Of a DNA stretch of 64,000 nt, positions 17,186 to 25,968 are shown in pieces. This DNA is from Alistipes dispar (GTDB taxonomy: Bacteria; Bacteroidota; Bacteroidia; Bacteroidales; Rikenellaceae): NCBI RefSeq assembly GCF_006542685.1, contig NZ_AP019736.1, forward strand, positions 1,336,001 to 1,400,000, in the 5' to 3' direction. Positions within the stretch are counted from its first letter, which is position 1, and every line of letters begins with the position of its first letter. Position numbers and translations under genes: made by a program. Below the pieces are notes generated by a model. The model was not told the origin of the DNA, made no database searches, and was given only the letters and a program-made list of their open reading frames with translations.

Positions 17186-18533
17186 TTTCGTTCACCCAGC
17201 GCTTGAAACGTTCGCCGCGGTCCTCGTAGTTGCGGAACAGGTCGAAGCTCGCGCAGGCGGGCGACAGCAGCACCGCGTCGCCCTCCCGGGCCGCGGCCTT
17301 CGCCGCCGTCATCGCCCCGTCGAGCGAAGAGGTCGGAATCACCTCGGGAACCACCCCCGCAAATTCGCTCAGGAGCTTGGCGTTGTCCAGCCCCATGCAG
17401 ACGAGCGTGTGCACCTTCTCGCGGGCGAACGCCTTCAGCGGCCCGTAATCGTTGCCCTTGTCCGTGCCTCCGGCGATCCACACCACGGGCCGCTTCATGC
17501 TCTCCAGCGCGTAGTAGACCGAATCGACGTTCGTGGCCTTCGAGTCGTTGATCCACAACACGCCGCCCTTCTCGGCCACCGGTTCGAGCCGGTGTTCGAC
17601 CGGGGCGAATTCGTAGAGCGAGCGGCGGATCCGCGCCGGGGCGACGCCCGCCGCGAGGGTCGCCAGCGCCGCGGCCATGGCGTTGTAGGCGTTGTGCAGC
17701 CCCTTGATCCGCAGCTTCGCGGTGTCGATCTCCACGGAGCTTTTCCCGGCCGCGGCCGTGAAGCGTCCGTCGCAGAGGAAGGCGTCGCCCGCGCCGCTCG
17801 CCACGGCGTTCTTCGCGGCGAAGGGCAGTTGTTTCATGCGCAGGTCGTAGCGCGGCAACTGCCGCCAGATCACCTCGTCGTCGCCCGAATAGACGAACCA
17901 GTCGCGCGAGGTCATGTTCCGCACGATGCGCATCTTCGAGTCCGCATAGTTCTGAAAGCAATGGTCATAGCGGTCCAGGTGGTCGGGCGTGATGTTCATC
18001 AGCACCCCGATATGGGCGCGGAAGCGGTACATGCCGTCGAGCTGGAAGGAACTGAGCTCCAGCACATACCAGTCGTAATCGCCCGTGGCGACCGAATAGG
18101 CGAAGCTCTCGCCGATGTTGCCCCCGAGCGCCACGTTCAACCCTGCGTCGCGCATGATCTTGTAGATGAGCGACGTGGTGGTGGTCTTGCCGTTCGACCC
18201 CGTGATGCAGATGCAGCGCGCCCGGCCGATGTAGCGGCCCGCGAACTCCATCTCGGAAATCACCGGAATACCCGCCTCGCGGATACGCCGCACGATGGGC
18301 GCCGTCTCGGGAATCCCGGGCGACTTGACGACCTCCGACGCCGCGAGGATGCGCTCTTCGGTGTGGCCGCCCTGCTCGTAGGGAACCCCCCACTCGTCGA
18401 GCCGCTCGCGGTAGCGGTCGGCGATACGGCCCGAGTCCGACAGGAAGACCCCGAACCCCTTCTTCTTGGCGAGGATCGCGGAGCCGTAGCCGCTGATTCC
18501 GCCGCCCAAAACGACGATGAATTTCTTCTGCAT
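17178..18533 (-). CDS. murD: UDP-N-acetylmuramoyl-L-alanine:D-glutamate ligase
   Basis: 451 residues, the normal MurD length. The N-terminal Rossmann-like domain begins VVLGGGISGYGSA. The ATP loop ITGSNGKTTTTSLIY lies near residue 110. The Mur-ligase C-terminal domain has EHRLEPV and WINDSKATN. It adds D-Glu to UDP-MurNAc-L-Ala in the cytoplasm. It lies between mraY and ftsW in the usual order and is translationally linked to ftsW by the eight-base overlap. Confidence 0.95.
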   Translation of the reverse strand: MQKKFIVVLGGGISGYGSAILAKKKGFGVFLSDSGRIADRYRERLDEWGVPYEQGGHTEERILAASEVVKSPGIPETAPIVRRIREAGIPVISEMEFAGRYIGRARCICITGSNGKTTTTSLIYKIMRDAGLNVALGGNIGESFAYSVATGDYDWYVLELSSFQLDGMYRFRAHIGVLMNITPDHLDRYDHCFQNYADSKMRIVRNMTSRDWFVYSGDDEVIWRQLPRYDLRMKQLPFAAKNAVASGAGDAFLCDGRFTAAAGKSSVEIDTAKLRIKGLHNAYNAMAAALATLAAGVAPARIRRSLYEFAPVEHRLEPVAEKGGVLWINDSKATNVDSVYYALESMKRPVVWIAGGTDKGNDYGPLKAFAREKVHTLVCMGLDNAKLLSEFAGVVPEVIPTSSLDGAMTAAKAAAREGDAVLLSPACASFDLFRNYEDRGERFKRWVNENA

Positions 18534-18599
18534 GATTCCGTTCTTTATTTTCCGGCCGTCCCGGAAGCGCCCTGCGGCCCCGGCGGACGGCCCGATTGC

Positions 18600-19844
18600 T
18601 TATCGTATCTTCAGCGTCACCAGCGTTATGGCCGCCAGCAGCAGCGAAATGATCCAGAACCGCGTGACGATCTTCGTCTCGAAGATGCCCCGCTTCTGGT
18701 AGTGGTGGTGTACGGGCGACATGAGCAGGATGCGGCGCCCCTCGCCGTAGCGGCGCCTGGTGTACTTGAACCATCCCACCTGCATCATCACCGAGAAGCT
18801 CTCCACGAGGAAAACCCCGCACAGCAGCGGCAGCAGCAGCTCCTTGCGGATGCAGAGCGCGAAGACGGCGATCACGCCGCCGATCGAGAGCGAGCCCGTG
18901 TCGCCCATGAAGATCTGCGCCGGGAAGGAGTTGTACCAGAGGAAGCCGACCAGCGCCCCGACCAGCGCCGCGGCGAAGACCACCAGTTCGCCGCTCTGCG
19001 GGATATACATGATATTGAGGTAGTCGGCGTAAACGATGTGGCCCGAGAGGTAGGCCAGCACCCCCAGCACGGCAACGATCGGGACCGATACGCCCGTGGC
19101 CAGCCCGTCGAGGCCGTCCGTCAGGTTCGCGCCGTTCGACACGGCCGTCACCACGAAGATCGCCACCAGCACGTAGAGCAGCCACGTGGCCGTTCCGTTG
19201 CCTCCGGTGAGCCAGCCGTAGTCGAACTCGTTGTCCTTGATGAAGGGAATGGTCGTCTGCGTGGTCTTGACCGATTCGGAACTGAGCACCACCGTCTGCC
19301 GCACGCTCTGCACCGCACGCCCCTCCTCGTCGAGATAGACCGTCTCCACGGGCCGCGTGGACTTCTCGCGCACGACGATCTCGGGCGAGAGCCACATGGT
19401 CGTCCCGACGATGACGCCCAGCCCGACCTGTCCCACGATCTTGAAGCGCCCCTTGAGGCCCTCCTTGCGGTGGCGGAACACCTTGATGTAGTCGTCCAAT
19501 CCGCCGATCAGCCCCAGCCAGACGGTCGAGACCAGCATCAGTTGCACGTAAACGTTGTCCAGCTTGCCCAGCAGCAGCGTCGGGACGAGGATGGCGACGA
19601 GGATGATCACGCCGCCCATCGTCGGCGTGCCCCGCTTCTGGAGCTGCCCCTCGAGCCCCAGGTCGCGGATCTCCTCGCCGATCTGCTTGCGGCGCAGAAA
19701 GTCGATGATCCGCCGCCCGAAGATGATGACGATGAGCAGCGAAAGGATCACCGCCGCCGCCGCGCGGAACGAAATGTACTGGAACATGCCCGATCCGGGC
19801 AGGTCGTAAACCTCGTCGAGGTATTTGAAAAGATGATACAGCAT
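18600..19844 (-). CDS. mraY: Phospho-N-acetylmuramoyl-pentapeptide transferase
   Basis: 414 residues with ten predicted membrane segments. Family motifs are visible: TPTMGGVIILVAIL, the Asp pair in GGLDDYIKV, NLTDGLDGLATG, and the late HHHYQKRG motif. It transfers phospho-MurNAc-pentapeptide to undecaprenyl phosphate, making lipid I at the inner membrane. The loop around residues 155-215 is longer than in enterobacterial MraY, as is common in Bacteroidota. It lies four bases downstream of the murE stop. Confidence 0.95.
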   Translation of the reverse strand: MLYHLFKYLDEVYDLPGSGMFQYISFRAAAAVILSLLIVIIFGRRIIDFLRRKQIGEEIRDLGLEGQLQKRGTPTMGGVIILVAILVPTLLLGKLDNVYVQLMLVSTVWLGLIGGLDDYIKVFRHRKEGLKGRFKIVGQVGLGVIVGTTMWLSPEIVVREKSTRPVETVYLDEEGRAVQSVRQTVVLSSESVKTTQTTIPFIKDNEFDYGWLTGGNGTATWLLYVLVAIFVVTAVSNGANLTDGLDGLATGVSVPIVAVLGVLAYLSGHIVYADYLNIMYIPQSGELVVFAAALVGALVGFLWYNSFPAQIFMGDTGSLSIGGVIAVFALCIRKELLLPLLCGVFLVESFSVMMQVGWFKYTRRRYGEGRRILLMSPVHHHYQKRGIFETKIVTRFWIISLLLAAITLVTLKIR

Positions 19845-19848
19845 GGTG

Positions 19849-21321
19849 TCAGTTGCGTTTTTCCGGTTTCGAAAGGGCGGCGAAGGCGCGGCGGACCTCC
19901 TCGCGGTCGTCGAAATGCCGTTTCTCGTCGCCGACGATCTGGTAGGTCTCGTGCCCCTTGCCCGCGACGAGGAGGATGTCGCCGGGCCGCGAGAGCATCA
20001 CGGCCGTGCGGATCGCCTCCGCCCGGTCGGCGATGCGCAGGTAGCGCACCGAGGGGTCGAGTCCGGCCGTCATCTCGTCGAGAATCGCCTCGGGCGACTC
20101 GTGGCGGGGATTGTCCGAAGTGAAGATGGCCGTCGAGGCGTATTTCACGGCGATCTGCGCCATCTCGGGCCGTTTCGTGCGGTCGCGGTCGCCGCCGCAG
20201 CCGCACACCGCGAACAACTGCTGCGCAGGGGTGCGCAGCTCGCCGATCGTCCGCAGCACGTTCTCCAGCGCATCGGGCGTATGGGCGTAGTCCACCACCG
20301 CGACGGTCCCGTTCTCCGCACGGATCACCTCGAACCGGCCGCTCACGGGGTGCAGCGCCGAAAGCGTGCGCAGCACCTCCCCGCGGTCGAGCCCCAGCAG
20401 CGACGCCGCACCGTAAACGGCCAGCAGGTTGTAGGCGTTGAACCGTCCGAGCAGTCCGACCCACACCTCCGCGCCGTCGATGCGCAGCAGCATCCCGTCG
20501 AGGTGCGTCTCGACGATCCGGCAGCGGAAATCGGCCATCGACCGCAGCGAATAGGTGCTCACCCTCGCCACGGTGTTCTGCACCATGACGCGGCCGTTGC
20601 GGTCGTCGGCGTTCGTCAGCGCGAAGGCCCCCGCGGGCAGGCCGTCGAAGAAGCGCTTCTTCGCCCGGATGTATTCGGCGAAGGTCTTGTGGTAGTCGAG
20701 GTGGTCGTGCGTCAGATTCGAGAAGATACCGCCCGCGAAGACGAGCCCCCGCGTGCGCTCCTGCACGATGGCGTGCGAGGAGCACTCCATGAAGCAGAAT
20801 TCGCACCCGGCGTCGGCCATCTCGCGCATCATGGCGTTCAGGCGGATCGGGTCGGGCGTCGTGTGCGTCGCCCCGATTTCGCGGCCGTCGATCCGATAGA
20901 CCACCGTCGAGATCAGCCCCGCGCGGTAGCCCAGCGCCCGCACCAGGTCGTAGAGCAGCGTGGCGGTCGTCGTCTTGCCGTTCGTGCCGGTGACGCCCAC
21001 CAGCTTCAGCTCGCGGCTCGGATGGCCGTAGAATGCCGCGGCCATGTCGGCCAGCGCCCCGGCCGCATCGCCGACGCACACGTAGGTCACCCCGGCAGCC
21101 GGCTCGGAGGGCATCCGCTCGCAAACCACCGCCGCGGCGCCCCGTCCGACGGCCGCCGGAATGAAGTCGTGGCCGTCGGCCTGCGTTCCCGGCACGGCGA
21201 AGAAACAGTCGCCCGCTCGCACGGCGCGCGAATCGAACGCGAGTCCTCCCACGGCGATCTCCGGATCGCCGTACAACGCCCCGACGGGCGTCCCTTCCAA
21301 AATATCCTTCAGTCTTTTCAT
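19849..21321 (-). CDS. murE: UDP-MurNAc-tripeptide synthetase, meso-diaminopimelate type
   Basis: 490 residues. The ATP-binding loop GVTGTNGKTTTATLLYDL lies near residue 110, followed by the TTPDP substrate motif. The C-terminal DNPRHE motif is the determinant of meso-DAP specificity in MurE, in contrast to lysine-adding enzymes. It adds the third stem-peptide residue in the cytoplasm. Its start abuts the end of ftsI (one base apart), so translation is probably coupled. Confidence 0.95.
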   Translation of the reverse strand: MKRLKDILEGTPVGALYGDPEIAVGGLAFDSRAVRAGDCFFAVPGTQADGHDFIPAAVGRGAAAVVCERMPSEPAAGVTYVCVGDAAGALADMAAAFYGHPSRELKLVGVTGTNGKTTTATLLYDLVRALGYRAGLISTVVYRIDGREIGATHTTPDPIRLNAMMREMADAGCEFCFMECSSHAIVQERTRGLVFAGGIFSNLTHDHLDYHKTFAEYIRAKKRFFDGLPAGAFALTNADDRNGRVMVQNTVARVSTYSLRSMADFRCRIVETHLDGMLLRIDGAEVWVGLLGRFNAYNLLAVYGAASLLGLDRGEVLRTLSALHPVSGRFEVIRAENGTVAVVDYAHTPDALENVLRTIGELRTPAQQLFAVCGCGGDRDRTKRPEMAQIAVKYASTAIFTSDNPRHESPEAILDEMTAGLDPSVRYLRIADRAEAIRTAVMLSRPGDILLVAGKGHETYQIVGDEKRHFDDREEVRRAFAALSKPEKRN

Positions 21322-21322
21322 C

Positions 21323-23584
21323 TCAGTCCAACGTTATGACGACCGCCGCGCCCGGCCGGATGCGGGTCCCGGCGGCGATACTCTGCCGCACGACGGCTCC
21401 CTGCCCCGAGAAGCGGACCCTCAGCCCGCGGCTCTCGAGCACGAACAGCGCGTCCTTCAGCCCCATGCCGCGCACGTCGGGCATCACGCCCCGGTCGTCC
21501 GGCAGGCTCGTGATCGCCACGTTCGAGAGGCTGTCCACCGCGGCGCGGCCCCAGCCCGTGCGGCTGTCGAACGAGGCGCGGGGCGAGAGGCGGTCGGCCA
21601 CGCGGCGGATCTGGGCGATGTCGCCGCCCTTCACCCGCTCGGGATAGCGGCGCGGACCGTCGCCGCCGACCCGGCCGTACCAGTCGTGGCCGCGGTTGTA
21701 AATGTAATCGACCATGCGCTTGACGACGGGGCCCGCCAGCGGCCCGCCGTAGTAGGCCTTGCCCGCCTGCGCCCGGGTCTCGATCGTGGTCAGCACCGTA
21801 TAGCGCGGCGCATCGGCCGGGAAGAAAGCCACCATCGACCCCAGGTAGTAGCGCCCTTCGCGGCTGCGGGCGTCGGTAATCTGGGCCGTGCCGGTCTTGG
21901 CCGCCACCCTCACGCGCGTCGTATCGCGGAAGAAGGCGCTGGCCGTGCCCTCGGTGCAGACCGCCTGCAAACACTCGCGGACGATGCGCAGCGTCTGCCG
22001 CGAACAGACAGACGAGGAGATCGTCCGGCTCTCGAAACGCTCCTCCACGCGGTCGCCCCGGCGCAGCTCCCGCACCAGCACGGGCGAAATCATCCGCCCC
22101 TCGTTGGCCACGGCGTTGTAGAACGTGATCATCTGGATCGGAGTCAGGCGCACACGGTAGCCGTAAGCCATCTTCACCAGCATGACGCCCGGGTCGGGCA
22201 CCTTCCAGTCGGAGGTGATCGACGGGGCGCGTTCGCCGAGCCGCTCCAGTCCGACGGTCTCGCCCAGATGCAGCTCGTCGCGCAGGTAGTCGCTGTACCG
22301 CTGCTTCCGCCCCGTGATGCCGTAACGGTCCCAGACCGCCTCGGCGAAATAGACGTTCGACGACGAGGCCACGGCGCGGCGGAAGTCGATTTCGCGGTCG
22401 CCGCGGTGCGAGTCGCGGATGTTGCGCGCCGGGCCGATCTTCACCGGATCGCCGTTGTGGGTGTCGTAAACGGTCGTCACGGGCATCCGCGCGTCGTCGA
22501 GCAGCGTGAGCATCGTCGCCAGCTTGAAGGTCGATCCCGGCTCCATGCTGCGGCTCAGGGCGTAGTTCTCCCGCTCGGCGAAGCTCCCGTCGGCATTGCG
22601 CCCGAGGTTGGCCAGCGCCAGGATCTCGCCCGTGCGGGTCTCCATCACGATGGTCGTGCCCCACAGAGCGTTCTGCCGCTCGAGCTGCCGCCGCAGCGCC
22701 TTGTCGGCCACGTCCTGCAAGTCGAGATCGAGGGTCGTCACCACGTCGTACCCGTCCTCCGGGTCCTCGTGCCCGGCTCCCGCCACACGGCCGTAGAATC
22801 CGCGCGCGATACGCTGCCGCACGGCCCGTCCGTCGCGGCCCGCCAGCTCGGCACGGTAGGCCTCCTCGATGCCGTAATTGCCCTTGTCGCCCGTCAGACC
22901 GATGGTCCGCCGCGCCAGCTCGCCCTGCGGATAGATGCGTTCGTCGCGTTCGACCAGGCGGTAAACCATGCCCATATTCCAGTTCAGCAGCGGATAGCGC
23001 CGCAGCACCTCCCACTCGGCGTAGTCCACCTCGCGGGGAAAGACAGCGACGGGCGTATGGTCGCGGATCGTGTCGTAAATCCGCCGCGTGACGTACTCCT
23101 CGCCGCGCAGGCGGTCGAGCATCCGCGACAGCCACCCCTCCGAACGGAGATACTGCGTGTCGCGCGGATTGACCAGCCGGTAGCGCCGGGCATGCTCCTC
23201 GCGGAACATCCGGGCGTACTCCGAGGCGGGACGGTCCCCGAAGAAGGCGGCGAGCAGCTTCGAGAGCGAATCGGCCTGCTCGCGGAAGGTCCTGAGCGAA
23301 TCCAGCCCCGGCGAGGCGAAGTCGAAGGCGGCCTGGTAACGGAAGATCGAGGTGGCCAGCGGCTCGCCGTCGCGCGAGAGGATGCTGCCGCGCTGGGCGG
23401 GAATCACCTCCTCGGTGAAGATGCGGCTCGAAAGGCGGTCGGCGTTGTAGGCCACCTCCGCGCTGAAGAGCTGCACCCACACCAGACGGACGAGCACGAC
23501 GCCCCCGGCGAGGATGAAGAGCACGTAGAGGAGCCTCACCCGCAGCAGAATGTCGCTTTTGATCTTCGATCGCTCCGGCTTCAT
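21323..23584 (-). CDS. ftsI: Class B penicillin-binding protein, septal transpeptidase FtsI with PASTA domain
   Basis: 753 residues. A short cytoplasmic start and one membrane segment (about 16-36) precede the PBP dimerisation domain (IPAQRGSILSRDGEPLA). The transpeptidase domain has the active-site Ser351 in PGSTFK, an SSN motif, and KTGTAQ with Lys563. The last 65 residues form a PASTA domain (MPDVRGMGLKDALFVLESRG). It cross-links septal peptidoglycan in the periplasm alongside FtsW. It starts eight bases after the end of ftsL. Confidence 0.94.
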   Translation of the reverse strand: MKPERSKIKSDILLRVRLLYVLFILAGGVVLVRLVWVQLFSAEVAYNADRLSSRIFTEEVIPAQRGSILSRDGEPLATSIFRYQAAFDFASPGLDSLRTFREQADSLSKLLAAFFGDRPASEYARMFREEHARRYRLVNPRDTQYLRSEGWLSRMLDRLRGEEYVTRRIYDTIRDHTPVAVFPREVDYAEWEVLRRYPLLNWNMGMVYRLVERDERIYPQGELARRTIGLTGDKGNYGIEEAYRAELAGRDGRAVRQRIARGFYGRVAGAGHEDPEDGYDVVTTLDLDLQDVADKALRRQLERQNALWGTTIVMETRTGEILALANLGRNADGSFAERENYALSRSMEPGSTFKLATMLTLLDDARMPVTTVYDTHNGDPVKIGPARNIRDSHRGDREIDFRRAVASSSNVYFAEAVWDRYGITGRKQRYSDYLRDELHLGETVGLERLGERAPSITSDWKVPDPGVMLVKMAYGYRVRLTPIQMITFYNAVANEGRMISPVLVRELRRGDRVEERFESRTISSSVCSRQTLRIVRECLQAVCTEGTASAFFRDTTRVRVAAKTGTAQITDARSREGRYYLGSMVAFFPADAPRYTVLTTIETRAQAGKAYYGGPLAGPVVKRMVDYIYNRGHDWYGRVGGDGPRRYPERVKGGDIAQIRRVADRLSPRASFDSRTGWGRAAVDSLSNVAITSLPDDRGVMPDVRGMGLKDALFVLESRGLRVRFSGQGAVVRQSIAAGTRIRPGAAVVITLD

Positions 23585-23592
23585 TCTCGGTG

Positions 23593-24108
23593 TCAGTTTT
23601 CGATGATTTCACCCGGGGCGAGCGGGTCGTAGAGGTCGATGCCCCGGCGGTGCAGCTCCTCGAGGATCGCCGAATGGGTGGTGCGGCGGTAGCGCTGCTC
23701 CTGCAGCCGGATCGACCGTTCGCGCAGGATCTGCACCTCGCGTTCGAGGCGCGAATAGCGCATGTCGAGGTGCAGCGACCAGAACATCACCACGATACTC
23801 AGGAAAAACATGCCGGCGATGGTCAGCATGTAGGGGTAGTATTTCGAGATACCCTCGCGCAGGAGGATCGTGCCCGAAAAGAGCTGCCAGAAGGTGCTGC
23901 TCCGGAGGCGGCGCTCCCTGCGCGCGCGTTCCTCCTCCTCGGCCCGCTCCTCGGCTTCGCGCTCCTCGTCGGCACGGATGTCCTCGTCGGCCTCGCCGCG
24001 CTCCATGCGGCGCACCTCGCGCCGCACGCGGCGGGCGAACTCCTCCTCCTCGGCACGGCGCGCCTCCTCCTCGGGAGTCACGGGATCGAATTCGTGATCG
24101 CGGTACAT
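23593..24108 (-). CDS. ftsL: FtsL-like divisome membrane protein with charged N-terminal extension
   Basis: 171 residues. Residues 1-70 are extremely rich in Glu and Arg and predicted as a long charged helix. Residues 92-113 form a single membrane segment, followed by a periplasmic coiled-coil helix (LDMRYSRLEREVQILRERS) and a short tail. The topology and the position between rsmH and ftsI are those of FtsL, a structural link between divisome enzymes. Usual FtsL proteins have about 110-125 residues, so the cytoplasmic extension is unusual. The assignment rests on context and topology, since FtsL has little conserved sequence. Confidence 0.8.
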   Translation of the reverse strand: MYRDHEFDPVTPEEEARRAEEEEFARRVRREVRRMERGEADEDIRADEEREAEERAEEEERARRERRLRSSTFWQLFSGTILLREGISKYYPYMLTIAGMFFLSIVVMFWSLHLDMRYSRLEREVQILRERSIRLQEQRYRRTTHSAILEELHRRGIDLYDPLAPGEIIEN

Positions 24109-24115
24109 GGCTGCA

Positions 24116-25018
24116 TCAACGTTTTGCGGCGGCGCGGAGCTTCGCCGAACGGGACCGGGGATTGCGCTCCAGCTCCGCGGCCGAAGGGGTCACGGCCTTG
24201 CGCGTGACCGGTTCGAAGGGGACCTGCGGCCGGCCGTAGAAATCCTTGGCGACCCGCCCCGAGAAGTCGCCGCTGCGCAGGAAGTTCTTCACCAGCCGGT
24301 CTTCGAGCGAGTGGTAGGAGATCACCACCAGCCGCCCGCCGGGACGCAGCACCCGAAGGCTCTGCTCCAGGGCCATGCGCAGGGCCTCCATTTCTCCGTT
24401 CACCTCGATCCGCAGGGCCTGGAAGAGTTTGGTGAGGAACTTCGTCCCGTCCTTGCGGGGCGTGCAGGGCGCGACGGCCGCCACGAGCTGCGCGGTCGTG
24501 CGTACCGGCTCCGCCTCACGCGCCCGGACGAGGCACGAGGCCACCTTCCACGGCGTCTCCAGCTCGCCCCAGTCGCCCAGCAGACGCGTCAGCTCCTCCG
24601 CGGAGTAGCCGTTCACCACGTCCGCCGCCGTGAGCCGCCCCCGCTGGTTCATGCGCATGTCGAGCGGCGCGTCCCCGCGGAACGAGAAACCGCGCTCCAC
24701 GGCGTCGAAATGGTGCGACGAGACGCCCAGATCGGCCAGAATGCCGTCCACCTCCCGGACCCCGCGGCAGCGCAACGCTCCGCGCAGAAAGCGGAAGTTG
24801 CTCTCCACGTAGCAGAACCGCCCGTCGTCGGGACGGTTGGCCAGCGTGTCGCGGTCCTGATCGAAGGCGTAGAGCCGCCCCGCAGGCCCCAGCCGCTCGA
24901 GAATGCGGCGCGAATGGCCGCCTCCGCCGAACGTCAGGTCGGCGTAGGTCCCGTCGGGACGTATATCGAGCAGGTCCACAGACTCTTCCAGCAGGACCGG
25001 CGTATGGTATTGCGGCAT
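24116..25018 (-). CDS. rsmH: 16S rRNA (cytosine-N4)-methyltransferase RsmH
   Basis: 300 residues. SAM-binding motif DLTFGGGGHSRRILERL lies near residue 28, with ILADLGVSSHHFD and RLVVISYHSLEDRLVKNF further on, all diagnostic of RsmH (MraW). It methylates C1402 of 16S rRNA. It is the first gene of the minus-strand cell-wall cluster. The usual mraZ regulator gene is not upstream, since the next gene is divergent and unrelated. Confidence 0.95.
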   Translation of the reverse strand: MPQYHTPVLLEESVDLLDIRPDGTYADLTFGGGGHSRRILERLGPAGRLYAFDQDRDTLANRPDDGRFCYVESNFRFLRGALRCRGVREVDGILADLGVSSHHFDAVERGFSFRGDAPLDMRMNQRGRLTAADVVNGYSAEELTRLLGDWGELETPWKVASCLVRAREAEPVRTTAQLVAAVAPCTPRKDGTKFLTKLFQALRIEVNGEMEALRMALEQSLRVLRPGGRLVVISYHSLEDRLVKNFLRSGDFSGRVAKDFYGRPQVPFEPVTRKAVTPSAAELERNPRSRSAKLRAAAKR

Positions 25019-25048
25019 AATCTTCGTTCTCGAAAGTCTATTTGGGTG

Positions 25049-25056
25049 TAAAGTTA
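25049..25056 (-). promoter_or_regulatory. Possible -7 box for the rsmH-ftsW operon
   Basis: On the minus strand this reads TAACTTTA, one mismatch from TAnnTTTG, about 31 bases before the rsmH start. No clear -33 element is seen. It is the best candidate in the 94-base divergent gap, but weak. Confidence 0.3.
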
Positions 25057-25079
25057 GGGATTTTTCGAAAAAGAATGCC

Positions 25080-25087
25080 TATATTTG
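25080..25087 (+). promoter_or_regulatory. -7 box for the acyltransferase operon
   Basis: TATATTTG, a full match to TAnnTTTG, 25 bases before the ATG at 25113 and facing away from rsmH. The -33 region is only T-rich. A transcript would start near 25092. Confidence 0.6.
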
Positions 25088-25112
25088 TGGATATAATTTT
25101 CCGAACATACCC

Positions 25113-25946
25113 ATGCCCGAAATAGACATCGGAGCCGTACTCGCCGAGAAAGCCCCGGCGGCGGCCCGCTGGATACCCCGTTTCGCCGTGAACTGGCTGC
25201 GCCGCACGATCCACGAGCGGGAGATCAACCACATTCTCGAACACTACTGGTCGCTGCCGCCGCAGGAGTTCATCCGCGCCTGCTTCCGCCAGTGGCAGGT
25301 CACCTATTCGATCGAGGGGCTCGAACGCATCGACCCCGCGGGGCGCTACCTGTTCGTCTCGAACCATCCGTTCGGCGGCATGGACGGCATGATGCTGGCC
25401 GACAAGCTCATCGACCGCTTCGGCGACGTGCGCGTGGTGGTGAACGACCTGCTGATGCACGTCGAACCGCTGCGTCCGCTCTGGATTCCGGTGAACAAGC
25501 ACGGCGCGCAGAATGCGGCCTGCGCCCGGCGTTTCGACGAGGCCCTGTTCGGCGAGCTGCCGATCCTCACCTTCCCCGCAGGACTCTGCTCGCGCCGCAT
25601 CGACGGCCGCATCGCCGATCCCGAATGGAAGACCAGCTTCCTGAAAAAGGCCTACGCCTCGCAGCGGCAGATCGTTCCGGTCTTCGTCGAGGGGCGGCTG
25701 TCGGACTTCTTCTACAACGTGGACCGCTTCCGCAAGGCGCTGGGCATCCGGTTCAACATCGAAATGCTCTGGCTTCCCGACGAAATGTTCTCCCAAAAGG
25801 GGAAACACTTCCGCATCGCGGTAGGCGACCCGATCCCCGTGGCCGAACTGCAACACTGCGGCTCCCTGCGCGAACAGACGGAAGAAGTACGCAAAAAGAC
25901 GTATTTTCTGGAAAACAAGCTCGCCGGGGGCGCGAAAACCCGCTAA
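25113..25946 (+). CDS. glsA: Lysophospholipid-acyltransferase-family O-acyltransferase, probable GlsA of glycine-lipid synthesis
   Basis: 277 residues. The acyltransferase signature SNHPFGGMDG has its catalytic His at residue 85 and the Asp six residues on. A second block, TFPAGLCSRR, matches the substrate-binding motif of the PlsC-like superfamily. There is no signal peptide, so it acts at the inner face of the cytoplasmic membrane. In Bacteroides thetaiotaomicron an equivalent pair (glsA and glsB) makes glycine lipids: GlsB N-acylates glycine with a 3-hydroxy fatty acid and GlsA adds the second acyl chain to the hydroxyl. The GNAT-like partner follows 22 bases later, which makes that role likely. 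A general lysophosphatidate acyltransferase is the alternative. Confidence 0.75.
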   Translation: MPEIDIGAVLAEKAPAAARWIPRFAVNWLRRTIHEREINHILEHYWSLPPQEFIRACFRQWQVTYSIEGLERIDPAGRYLFVSNHPFGGMDGMMLADKLIDRFGDVRVVVNDLLMHVEPLRPLWIPVNKHGAQNAACARRFDEALFGELPILTFPAGLCSRRIDGRIADPEWKTSFLKKAYASQRQIVPVFVEGRLSDFFYNVDRFRKALGIRFNIEMLWLPDEMFSQKGKHFRIAVGDPIPVAELQHCGSLREQTEEVRKKTYFLENKLAGGAKTR

Positions 25947-25952
25947 AATTGG

Positions 25953-25960
25953 TACTTTTG
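25953..25960 (+). promoter_or_regulatory. -7 box directly before the GNAT gene
   Basis: TACTTTTG matches TAnnTTTG and ends eight bases before the ATG at 25969. If active it would give a transcript with almost no 5' leader. No -33 element is evident. Confidence 0.4.
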
Positions 25961-25968
25961 TTCCCGTT

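Noticed and set aside
16959..20123. Plus-strand open frame of over 1000 codons opposite murD and mraY
   Set aside because: The minus-strand genes have all catalytic motifs; this is a shadow.
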